Part shown: in pieces, positions 35,509 through 44,130 of the stretch
How positions within the stretch are numbered: position 1 is the first letter of the stretch
How the letters are laid out: each line of letters begins with the position of its first letter
Assembly (NCBI GenBank): GCA_001797675.1
Contig: MGQB01000001.1
Span: forward strand, 1-64,000
DNA length: 64,000 nucleotides
Source of the DNA: Deltaproteobacteria bacterium RBG_13_43_22
GTDB lineage: Bacteria; Desulfobacterota; RBG-13-43-22
Direction of reading: 5' to 3'
The notes under the pieces: model-generated
What the model was told of the DNA's origin: nothing
Seen by the model: the letters and a program-made list of their open reading frames with translations, nothing else
Database searches by the model: none
Program-made: the position numbers and the translations under genes

Positions 35509-35979
35509 TTAAATTTTGATTTCTTTATCTGAAGTGACTTGTCTTTTCAGCAGAAGGTCCTGTAATTTTTGAATCCGTACGTACCACAGAGAGAATCCAA
35601 AGAATGCTAAAAACGAACCCAAGCTTGTTCCTATAATCCCAAGGATTCGGTTTTGAGAAATATACTTTGAAGTAAGCTCGATATCCTGCACCTTAACCAT
35701 AAGCTCAATATTTTTGATTTGTTGTTGATTAGTTTTACGATAAAAATCTATAAGCTCGGCCATTGTCTTGTTTTTATTTTTCTCAAAAAGATTGATTTCC
35801 TTTTTTAGTAACTCTACCTCCCGATTAAGAATCTTCTGGTCGCCATTAAGAGAGACAATCCGATGTTGAAGTTGTTCGATTTGTATTATTGGATAACTTA
35901 CTGAAATAATTATAATAACTACCAAAGCGAGAGACATAAACTTATACAAATTATCGGTTGGCAGAAGTGGGAGATTCAT
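35509..35979 (-). CDS. Hypothetical membrane-anchored coiled-coil protein
   Basis: N- and C-terminal TM segments flanking a coiled-coil; AT-rich context. Confidence 0.6.
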   Translation of the reverse strand: MNLPLLPTDNLYKFMSLALVVIIIISVSYPIIQIEQLQHRIVSLNGDQKILNREVELLKKEINLFEKNKNKTMAELIDFYRKTNQQQIKNIELMVKVQDIELTSKYISQNRILGIIGTSLGSFLAFFGFSLWYVRIQKLQDLLLKRQVTSDKEIKI

Positions 35980-36148
35980 TAGAGTGTATGAATCCTTTAA
36001 ATATTATGGCTAATCTTAGAACGCACTAAAGGAAAGGTATGAGCCATTTTAAAAATTATTTACCACAAGATCAGTTAGTTATAATGGCCTAAAAGTGGTT
36101 GCCTGGTCGGTTTTGGCCCATATGTAAATAATAAAATCCATAAGTTAA

Positions 36149-36242
<94 letters not shown>

Positions 36243-36278
36243 GTAATAAATATTCTTTGCCAGGATTAAAAGGATTGT

Positions 36279-36737
36279 TCACAAAACACCATTGCCGCGA
36301 TGGACTCTAAAAAATTTTTGGATCAGCTCCCGGCACTCCTCTTCCAAGACCCCCGGCACCACTTCAAATCGATGATTCAATCGCTGATCCTTGGAAACAT
36401 CATATATAGAACCCAAAACACCGGCCTTGAGATCGGCCGCTCCAAAAACCACCCGTTCCACCCGGGCTTGAATTATAGCCCCGGCGCACATCAGACAGGG
36501 TTCAATGGTAACATACAACGTCGTTCCCGGCAGCCGAAAATTATTTAAGACCCGGGCGGCTTTTCGTAAAACCAAGATCTCGGCATGGGCCGTAGGGTCA
36601 TTATTTTGCCTGGTCCGATTATGATCTACGGCAAGAACCTCCCCCGCAGAAGAAATTAAAACCGCTCCAATGGGGACTTCGTCTTCAAGATAGGCTTTTT
36701 CGGCTTTCCTTAAAGCCAAGGTCATTAATTCATCCAA
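36279..36737 (-). CDS. tadA: tRNA-specific adenosine deaminase
   Basis: EVPIGAVLI, PTAHAEILVLRKAA, TLYVTIEPCLMCAGAIIQARVERVVFGA. Confidence 0.95.
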   Translation of the reverse strand: MDELMTLALRKAEKAYLEDEVPIGAVLISSAGEVLAVDHNRTRQNNDPTAHAEILVLRKAARVLNNFRLPGTTLYVTIEPCLMCAGAIIQARVERVVFGAADLKAGVLGSIYDVSKDQRLNHRFEVVPGVLEEECRELIQKFFRVHRGNGVL

Positions 36738-36816
36738 CCGGGATATGGCTCGATCCTCCTTAAATTATTTTTAAATAGTTGATGAACTTATGTCAAGGTA
36801 ATTCCAGTTTATTTAA

Positions 36817-37518
36817 TTACTTCGAAGAGATTGAAGAAGGAGCCTGAAAGGAGAGGGGCAGTGGGCGCGCCAATTTAAAAACCAGTTCCGATCCGGTTTT
36901 TATGAATAAATCCTCTTTTCCGGTCACATAGGCCATAACCGCCCCAACCCCTCCTCCGAAGCCTAACCCTAATAAGGCCCCTGGAATTTGTCCCAGAAGA
37001 TTGCCCAAACCGGCCCCTACGATAGCTCCAACGCCGATCAGACCGAGATTACGCAATGAATGGGCCCGACCGGTCTTGCGGAAAGGTTCGGTTTCCAGTG
37101 GATAAATCTTTTCATCGGGCATCATTATCCGGACCAGTCGGAGTTCAATCAAGGCCCTGCCGGCAAAATGTCCGGATTCAACGGACCGGGAAATTACCCC
37201 GATCAGGGGAATTCCCTCAGAGACCAAGGTCTGGCTCCCAACCCGAATAGGTTCTTTGAGGGTGGCGAAAAAAGACTGTCCGCTCCGATGGGTTGCGATT
37301 CGAATGGATTGATTCAATTGAACTTTGACTGGAGTTCCGACAGGCACAACCACTTGAATGTTATCGGAAGCCCCAGGAGCGGATTTCTGAATTTGGGTTT
37401 TTGGAGGATTTTCACCCTGTTTGGTTCCCATGGCCTGAAGGGGTGGAGCCTGCACCCCCAAGATCCAAAAACCTAAAAGGATGAAGAACAACCCCCCTTT
37501 TTTATTTATAGGCTTCAT
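36817..37518 (-). CDS. Exported hypothetical protein with glycine-zipper segment
   Basis: Signal peptide, GLIGVGAIVGAGLGNLLGQIPGALLGLGFGGGVGAVMAYVTG. Confidence 0.7.
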   Translation of the reverse strand: MKPINKKGGLFFILLGFWILGVQAPPLQAMGTKQGENPPKTQIQKSAPGASDNIQVVVPVGTPVKVQLNQSIRIATHRSGQSFFATLKEPIRVGSQTLVSEGIPLIGVISRSVESGHFAGRALIELRLVRIMMPDEKIYPLETEPFRKTGRAHSLRNLGLIGVGAIVGAGLGNLLGQIPGALLGLGFGGGVGAVMAYVTGKEDLFIKTGSELVFKLARPLPLSFQAPSSISSK

Positions 37519-37783
37519 GACAGATTTTTTTAAGCCTTTTCATTTCCTCAATCCGTTCCAATAGACCCGCCCTATCCCCCTGCTCTATTTCTTTCCTCAT
37601 CCGCTGGACCAAATCAAGAAATGGTTTTATCCTTTCAGGAGGAAGTTTCTTGGTTTCCTGAGTAAATTCCCGGCAGCCTTGTTCAAAGATGGAAAAAATT
37701 TCCTTTGGATCTCCTTTCCCTTTTTCCAGGGCTACCTTTAAATCGGAAAAACTCTGGGCCATCTTTTTTTTGGATTCCAACAT
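37502..37783 (-). CDS. Small hypothetical protein
   Basis: ORF preceded by purine-rich SD, overlaps downstream gene start by 17 nt. Confidence 0.6.
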   Translation of the reverse strand: MLESKKKMAQSFSDLKVALEKGKGDPKEIFSIFEQGCREFTQETKKLPPERIKPFLDLVQRMRKEIEQGDRAGLLERIEEMKRLKKICHEAYK

Positions 37784-37942
37784 AATCGTTCCCCCTTATC
37801 TTTTTCCAGTCGTTCAAGGCCCGCTATTTATTTAAGGTTCCAGGAAAAACTCCCAACCGCGCACCGCTTACCGTTTCCCTCTTGGAATCCTCAAACCTAT
37901 TTTCGTCATTTTTATATCTGTGCCCCTATAGCGGTCCGGTAA

Positions 37943-38368
37943 TTAAAAGACATGACTCAGATAAATAATCAGGAAAAATCCTACGGATACAATGGAAAGT
38001 GTCAGCAAGATATCCAGGATCAAAGAAGGCTGATAGGTGTCTTCATCAATCTGTTTTTCTACTTTTTTATAACGGATAAAGGCCAATAATCCCATCATGG
38101 CCCCGAGACCGATAAGAATCACTCCAATGATGGAAGAGTACCCTGGGCTTGCCGGGATAGAAGAAAGGGGAGACGGTTCTCTCTCTGCGGTCCGGGATAA
38201 ATATTGGTCCATCTGTCTCACAAAGAGGGCGAACTTTTCCACCACAAAACCAAAGGCCATGATACCGATACTGGTTCTGATCCAGGCCAGAAAGGTCCTT
38301 TCATTGGCCATATGGACCCGGCGGTTTTGAACCCGGCCCGATGGATTTTTTTTCGTTTCGTCGGCCAT
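37943..38368 (-). CDS. DUF202 (YidH-like) membrane protein
   Basis: NRRVHMANERTFLAWIRTSIGIMAFGFVVEKFALF. Confidence 0.9.
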   Translation of the reverse strand: MADETKKNPSGRVQNRRVHMANERTFLAWIRTSIGIMAFGFVVEKFALFVRQMDQYLSRTAEREPSPLSSIPASPGYSSIIGVILIGLGAMMGLLAFIRYKKVEKQIDEDTYQPSLILDILLTLSIVSVGFFLIIYLSHVF

Positions 38369-38525
38369 GGTAGGAACCCTTTCCCACAATACTGATAAAA
38401 TCATGTTTGTCTTATATATTAACGACGAACAGGAGAAAGTCAATCAGGAAAGGCCGGGCGGTTTTTTAAATCGTTTTAGATTGGGCTAAACAACGGATTT
38501 AAGGGTGATAGGTATGGATAATTCT

Positions 38526-39095
38526 TCAAGACGAGCAGGGGGAAAGAAAATGGATAAGCTGATTAATACTCCCTTTTACCCGTGGAGAAAGGCCTTGCCC
38601 GAAGTTCAGGGTTTCCGGCTGGATGGCCAGAACCAGGGTCTTACAATCATTTTCTCCCCAAAGCTGAAGAAGACTTCTCAGGGGTAAACGATGGGTTGAG
38701 AAAAGGAAGGATTCCGGCAATGTCTGGGCCTCAAGGACGGCAACACTCCCCGGGTCTGTCTGCAAGGCCACGGCATCGACCACGATAATGACTTCCGGAT
38801 GGAGTTCGAGAACCCTGATGAACCAATCCTCCGGATTTTCTCCTGCATCTATAAAAAATCGTTGACCCCTTATCTGGTCCGGCGTTTCATCCTCTTCCCA
38901 TTTTTCCTTAAGCCGAGTAACCAGTTCAGGCCCTGCCCCGTCATCTCCCCGGAGACGATTCCCTATTCCCAGGGTGACCACCCGGCCCGGATAGGAAGGA
39001 TGAAGAAAGGCCTTCAAAGATTGCAAGTCTGCTCCAGGATTGATCTCCAATTTTCTCCCGCCAGAGAGAAAGTTTGATTTTTGATATCTAATCAC
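38526..39095 (-). CDS. Hydrogenase maturation protease (HycI/HyaD-like)
   Basis: TLGIGNRLRGDDGAGPELVTRL, FIDAGENPEDW, FSTHRLPLRSLLQLWG. Confidence 0.9.
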   Translation of the reverse strand: MIRYQKSNFLSGGRKLEINPGADLQSLKAFLHPSYPGRVVTLGIGNRLRGDDGAGPELVTRLKEKWEEDETPDQIRGQRFFIDAGENPEDWFIRVLELHPEVIIVVDAVALQTDPGSVAVLEAQTLPESFLFSTHRLPLRSLLQLWGENDCKTLVLAIQPETLNFGQGLSPRVKGSINQLIHFLSPCSS

Positions 39096-39106
39096 CCTGA
39101 TATTTC

Positions 39107-40027
39107 CTACTCCTTCAGTTTAGAAGGCAAACCAGGACTGGTAGTGGAAAGTCCGTGGAGAACAAGGAGCTTGGAAAAAGTCAGGTAATCTTCAGTGGAA
39201 GCTAAATCAAACCTTGAAATCCTTAACCGTTCGAGAATAAATCGATGGGCCGGGATCTCGGGATTCAATTTCAACAGGGCGGTTTTTACCTTTTCGACCA
39301 AGACCGGATCCGTCTTGGGGTATTTCACCAAACAATGAGTGGGGTGGTAAGGGGTTGAGGCGATGACCTTCACCTCCGTCATGCTCCCTTTGGCCCGGAC
39401 CATGGCCTGGAGCACATCTTCACGGATAAATCCAACCTCTGCCCTGCCCGAAGTGACTTTTTCCAATATTTTTTCCTGGGTATCCCCAAATTGAAAGATC
39501 AGATCTTTTTCCGGATCCAGTCCGGAGTCTTTAAGAAGCATGAACTGGGCTAAAAATCCTCCCAATGACTGCCGATTGGAGACCAGGATTTTTTTGCCGA
39601 TCAAATCGCCGGGGGATTTGATCGGACTTTTCCCCTGACAAATAATCACTCCCCGGTATTCCGTCCGGCCATCCAGGGAGACGGTTTTTAAGATGGGGAC
39701 GGCCCCGTATCTCTCCGCTAAAAATACATAAAAGTAAGGGTTTTGAAAGGAAAAAGCCACTTTTACCGTTTCTACTGTTTTAAGAAACTCATCGAGATTG
39801 GAAGGAGCTCCGACGGGCTCGATTTTCCACCCCGTTTGTTCCGTTAAGTAATCGGTTAAAAATAAAAACCGGGCTTCCGTCATGGAAAGGGAAAAGGGAG
39901 CCGGAGCAATGAGTATTTTGGCCTCTCCCTGGAAGGGTTTGTTCTGGTTGCAACTCATTCCCAGCCCAAGTAAAAAAAGGATAAAACACCCGGTTGCCCA
40001 ACAAGAAAGGATTCTATTTTTGCACAT
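39107..40027 (-). CDS. PhnD-like periplasmic substrate-binding lipoprotein
   Basis: Lipobox LGMSC, ILIAPAPFSLSMTEARFLFLTDYLTEQTGW, GRTEYRGVIICQGKSPIKSPGDLIGKKILV. Confidence 0.85.
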   Translation of the reverse strand: MCKNRILSCWATGCFILFLLGLGMSCNQNKPFQGEAKILIAPAPFSLSMTEARFLFLTDYLTEQTGWKIEPVGAPSNLDEFLKTVETVKVAFSFQNPYFYVFLAERYGAVPILKTVSLDGRTEYRGVIICQGKSPIKSPGDLIGKKILVSNRQSLGGFLAQFMLLKDSGLDPEKDLIFQFGDTQEKILEKVTSGRAEVGFIREDVLQAMVRAKGSMTEVKVIASTPYHPTHCLVKYPKTDPVLVEKVKTALLKLNPEIPAHRFILERLRISRFDLASTEDYLTFSKLLVLHGLSTTSPGLPSKLKE

Positions 40028-40526
40028 GGGTCATTTCTCCTTGTTCGATTTTTTGCAGAATCTTTTCCGGATGGACCTGGGAAGAAATAATGGGAGCTAC
40101 TTTTTTGGAGGCCAGCCCCAAAGCGACTGCTACCCCATAGAGAATCGCCTCGGGCCTGGGTGGGCATCCTGGAATGTAAAAGTCAACCGGGATGACCTTG
40201 TTCAAGCCCCCCAGGGTGGCATAACTGTCAAACCACAACCCTCCTCCTGAAGGGCAGCTGCCGATGGCAAATACCAATTTGGGGCTTGGAACGGCCTCAT
40301 AAAGCCTGCGTAAAGCCGGGGCAACCTGCCGGGTCACCGGTCCTGAAACCAGCAGTACATCGGCGTGACGGGGAGAACCAACCAGCTTGATTCCAAAACG
40401 TTCCGCATCATAATAAGGGGTCAAGACATTGATAACCTCGATATCGCATCCATTACAGGCACCCGTATTGGCATGGTACACCCAGAGTGATTTAAGGAAG
40501 GCCTTATCCAATAGTTTTTTAAACAT
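40014..40526 (-). CDS. Group-4 [NiFe]-hydrogenase small subunit (NuoB/HyfI-like)
   Basis: NTGACNGCDIEVINVLTPYYDAERFGIKLVGSPRHADVLLVSGPVTRQ, AIGSCPSGGG, PGCPPRPEAIL. Confidence 0.94.
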   Translation of the reverse strand: MFKKLLDKAFLKSLWVYHANTGACNGCDIEVINVLTPYYDAERFGIKLVGSPRHADVLLVSGPVTRQVAPALRRLYEAVPSPKLVFAIGSCPSGGGLWFDSYATLGGLNKVIPVDFYIPGCPPRPEAILYGVAVALGLASKKVAPIISSQVHPEKILQKIEQGEMTHVQK

Positions 40527-40536
40527 AGAACCCCCT

Positions 40537-42027
40537 TCAGGGCATGGGCATCATGGCAAAGACCGCCTTGGTAGCCTCATGCAAGACCGGATAAATCACC
40601 TGGGGATAAATCCCAATCAGGATGCAGAGGACAGCCAGGAGAATTTCCCCTCCCCACATGGCGATAGGAACCTCTCGGATCTTTATCTTTATCAGGTTTT
40701 CAGGCAGGGTCCCCATGAAAATACGAGCGGTCGCCTGGATAAAGGCTGCCAGGGTCAGAATGGACACCACTATGGCAATAATGGTAGCCCACAAGTGACC
40801 GGCTTTCATTCCAGCCAAAAATATAGTAAATTCACTCACAAATCCGTTGAATAGGGGAACGCCGCTCAAGGCCAGGGCAGCTATATAAAAGGTAAAGGCC
40901 GTTACAGGCATTAATTTCCCCAAACCTCCGAGGTCGCTCATCTTCCGGTAGCGGGTGGAATAAATTATCCCCCCGAGGGACAAAAAGGCCAGGGCCTTCA
41001 TCAGGGAATGGTTGATCAAATGGAATATGGCCCCGTAGATCCCCAAGTAATTACCCAGGCCCAGACCCATGAATATATATCCCATACTGACCACGGAGCA
41101 AAAGGCCAAAAATCGTTTGGTGTCATCCTGGAGGAACATCATCACAATGCCCACAATCATGGTCATTACCCCGAGAATGAGGACCAGAATGCTGATGATG
41201 GAATGAAAAGAATAGAAGATAAGAACCGTTCTAATGACCGCATAAAGCCCCACCTTGATCATGATACCGGAGAGCAGGGCGCTGACCGGGGTAGGGGCTT
41301 CGGCATGGGCATCCGGCAACCAGGTGTGAAAGGGAACAATGCCCGCCTTGGTTCCAAAACCGGCCAACATAAGAATGACCGCCAGCAGGGCAATGCTCTG
41401 GGGTATCTTGCCGGCCACCTTGGCAATTTCGGTAATTTTAAGCGGAGACAGTCCTGAGGCAATATGGGGGGAAGATCCGGCATAGAGGAGAACGCAACCA
41501 AATAGGGCAAAGGTAATCCCTACGGTCAGAAGCATGGCGTATTTATAACCCGCCTCCAGGGCCTCCCGGGACCAGTTGAAGGATACCAGGATTATTGAAG
41601 CCAGGGTGGTGGCTTCGATGATTACCCAGAGAAGATAAATATCGTTGGTGGTGGTGGCCCAGAGCATGGAGGCCAAAAAGAGCATCAACCAAGCATAGTA
41701 AGAATGTATTTTATTAGATGGGATAACTCCCTCGGCCACTTCTTTCCGCATGTAAGGGATGGAATAAATAACGACTATAAACCCGAGAAAACCCACCAGT
41801 CCGACCATCAGTCCCCCTAAGGCATCAACCCTGAATTCTTCATGGAAAAAAGAAAGAATTCTACCTCGGGTGGTGTAATAGAAAATCCAACCGGAGAGAC
41901 CGAAGGTGATAGCCGACCCTAAAAGAGCCGGCCCTTCAGCCGAAAGAAAGGACTTTTTCCCAAAAATAAAGATCAAAATCCCGGTCAAGGTGGGGGCCAG
42001 TAAAAGATATAGGATCTCCCTGTCCAT
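40537..42027 (-). CDS. Proton-conducting membrane subunit (HyfF/NuoN-like)
   Basis: GFGTKAGIVPFHTWLPDAHAEAPTPVSALLSGIMIKVGLYAVIR. Confidence 0.95.
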   Translation of the reverse strand: MDREILYLLLAPTLTGILIFIFGKKSFLSAEGPALLGSAITFGLSGWIFYYTTRGRILSFFHEEFRVDALGGLMVGLVGFLGFIVVIYSIPYMRKEVAEGVIPSNKIHSYYAWLMLFLASMLWATTTNDIYLLWVIIEATTLASIILVSFNWSREALEAGYKYAMLLTVGITFALFGCVLLYAGSSPHIASGLSPLKITEIAKVAGKIPQSIALLAVILMLAGFGTKAGIVPFHTWLPDAHAEAPTPVSALLSGIMIKVGLYAVIRTVLIFYSFHSIISILVLILGVMTMIVGIVMMFLQDDTKRFLAFCSVVSMGYIFMGLGLGNYLGIYGAIFHLINHSLMKALAFLSLGGIIYSTRYRKMSDLGGLGKLMPVTAFTFYIAALALSGVPLFNGFVSEFTIFLAGMKAGHLWATIIAIVVSILTLAAFIQATARIFMGTLPENLIKIKIREVPIAMWGGEILLAVLCILIGIYPQVIYPVLHEATKAVFAMMPMP

Positions 42028-42053
42028 ATTTGATATTCCTCAATCTGAATTTC

Positions 42054-42719
42054 CTACCATCGAAGTCCTTTAAGGTTGAATGTATCAGTGGATCCGAATT
42101 TCTGGTAAACCCCCTGGATAATATAGAGCAAGAGATAGACCGCGATGACCACATCGGTGACGATCCCGATAATGCCGGTTTCTTCAAGCAGGGGGACCAG
42201 GCTGACCAGTGATAGGTGAACCCCGTTTTGCAAAATAATAAGCCCTAGAACGGTTTTGATGGCATCTCGCCGGACCAGGATGCAATACAGGCCCATGATA
42301 AAAAGAGCCAGACTTACCGCCAGATTGGTCCGAAAAGGCTCCTGGGTGGCCAGGGGGGTGGGGGCGATGAAATCAACGTAACGGTGAGTAACGCGGTATA
42401 AAATAACCACGATCAAGGTAATGAAGATGATGGATCCAAAATATCCGATCACGGGAGGAACTTCCAGGGCCCCGGTCCGGCGGATGGTTCGCAAAAGCAG
42501 AAAGGGGATAATAATCACTTTGGTAATAAAGACGGTTAAGGCCCAGGAATAGAGTCCGGGATTTTGGCCGGCGAAAATCACAATCAGACTGCACATCAGA
42601 AGGGCCTGGAGGATATTAACGTAGGTCGCGTAGCGAAGGTTTTTTATCTCGATGATGAGGTAGGCAGTGATAATCAGCGAAAGACTCAAAGCGGAGATAA
42701 GTTTAGCCAAAGGTTCCAT
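42054..42719 (-). CDS. Hydrogenase-4 component E-like (HyfE) membrane subunit
   Basis: About 6 TM helices; C-terminal NuoK-like segment GLIILQNGVHLSLVSLVPLLEETGIIGIVTDVVIAVYLL. Confidence 0.88.
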   Translation of the reverse strand: MEPLAKLISALSLSLIITAYLIIEIKNLRYATYVNILQALLMCSLIVIFAGQNPGLYSWALTVFITKVIIIPFLLLRTIRRTGALEVPPVIGYFGSIIFITLIVVILYRVTHRYVDFIAPTPLATQEPFRTNLAVSLALFIMGLYCILVRRDAIKTVLGLIILQNGVHLSLVSLVPLLEETGIIGIVTDVVIAVYLLLYIIQGVYQKFGSTDTFNLKGLRW

Positions 42720-42761
42720 CTTTTCCTGTCCGTTTCTACCTTTTGAGGTTTATGGCCCAAT

Positions 42762-43208
42762 TTATGATAAATCCCCTGGTTGAAATCCGGTCACCATCAT
42801 TCTATCGAGAATGGTTTTGGGCTTAAAGCACCGGCCGCATCGGCCGCAGGTTCCCATATAAATTTCGGACCGGATGTAAAGGTCATTCAAATCATTGGTC
42901 GCCAACTGGTATTCCCGGGTCATGGTAACAGCCCCCTCCGGGCAGACCTCAGCACACCGGCCGCAGTAGGTACAACGACTCAGGAAATATTCGAGGATGC
43001 GGGTATGGTCGGTATCAGTGATTTTGATCGAACGGGGTGGACATACATTGGCACATCCACCGCACCCGATACACTTCTCCACGTCCACGGCAATCTTGCC
43101 CCGATACCCATCCTGAGGGGGATTCGGCTCCGGACCTAAAGGAAAGGGGGCGGTCACTCTCCCGGCTTTAAAACAGAGTATGACTTCCTTTATTTTGCTT
43201 TTGAACAT
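42762..43208 (-). CDS. 4Fe-4S ferredoxin subunit (HyfH/NuoI-like)
   Basis: CIGCGGCANVCPPRSI and CTYCGRCAEVCPEGAV; start MFKSKIKEV. Confidence 0.94.
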   Translation of the reverse strand: MFKSKIKEVILCFKAGRVTAPFPLGPEPNPPQDGYRGKIAVDVEKCIGCGGCANVCPPRSIKITDTDHTRILEYFLSRCTYCGRCAEVCPEGAVTMTREYQLATNDLNDLYIRSEIYMGTCGRCGRCFKPKTILDRMMVTGFQPGDLS

Positions 43209-43222
43209 CTGAACACCTCTCT

Positions 43223-44128
43223 TTAAACTCCGATCAAAGCAAAAGCTATGGCCAGAGTTACGACCACCCAAATTCCCACAAAATAGCTTATAGCCTGATC
43301 CACACGGAGGCGTGGGTTGACCGCATCAATCAGCCCTACCAGTAGAAGGACCATAAAAACTTTTACTAAATGAGTCATGAGATCAAGAGGGATAAATCCG
43401 GTTTTCGGCCAAGGGATAAAAACTTCCAAAAAGAGCGAGGCCAAGATCACTTGCTTGGCGAAATAACTCCACTTGTAAAGGGCCAGTTTGGATCCCGGGG
43501 CCTCCATAAAAGGACCTCCCATGATCTCCTGATCCGCCTCCGGAATGTCAAAAGGGATTTTGCCGACTAGAACCTGAATGCTCAGAAAGAAGGGGATGGC
43601 CGCAACCATCATGGACAGATTGGGGCCGGCTTCCCGATACCAGGCCGAGATTCTTCCCAAGTCAAAGGATTTGGCATGAATCACCCCGACGATCAAACTG
43701 GCCAGAACAATGATCTCGACCATCAGGGTCAGCATCATCTCCCGGCCCATCCCAATAACCCCATAAGGACTTCCCGTAACCGATCCTCCCAGCATGACCC
43801 CCACCGAGGCCAGGGTGAGAAAATAAACCAGAACAATCAGGTCACCGGCAAAACCAAAGGGAGGAGCCGTACCCATAGGGGTGAATAGGGCGGCTACCAA
43901 AACGCTCCCGAAGGTAATGATAGGGGCCAGAGAAAAAAGAGGGTTTTGGCTCGCCTGAAGGTTTTCTTTGCCTAATAATTTTAAAAGATCCCAAAAAGGC
44001 TGTTTGATAGGAGGACCCTTTCGGGATTGAACGATTGCCCTGAGTTTCCTTAAGAAACCCTCAAAAAAGGGGGCAACCAGGATTACCAGCAGTAAATTGA
44101 CCAAGGCTACCAAGAGGGTTTTGACCAT
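43223..44128 (-). CDS. NuoH/HyfC-like membrane subunit
   Basis: RKLRAIVQSRKGPPIKQPFWDLLKLLGKE, IPFDIPEADQEIMGGPFMEAPGSKLALYKW. Confidence 0.95.
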   Translation of the reverse strand: MVKTLLVALVNLLLVILVAPFFEGFLRKLRAIVQSRKGPPIKQPFWDLLKLLGKENLQASQNPLFSLAPIITFGSVLVAALFTPMGTAPPFGFAGDLIVLVYFLTLASVGVMLGGSVTGSPYGVIGMGREMMLTLMVEIIVLASLIVGVIHAKSFDLGRISAWYREAGPNLSMMVAAIPFFLSIQVLVGKIPFDIPEADQEIMGGPFMEAPGSKLALYKWSYFAKQVILASLFLEVFIPWPKTGFIPLDLMTHLVKVFMVLLLVGLIDAVNPRLRVDQAISYFVGIWVVVTLAIAFALIGV

Positions 44129-44130
44129 CT

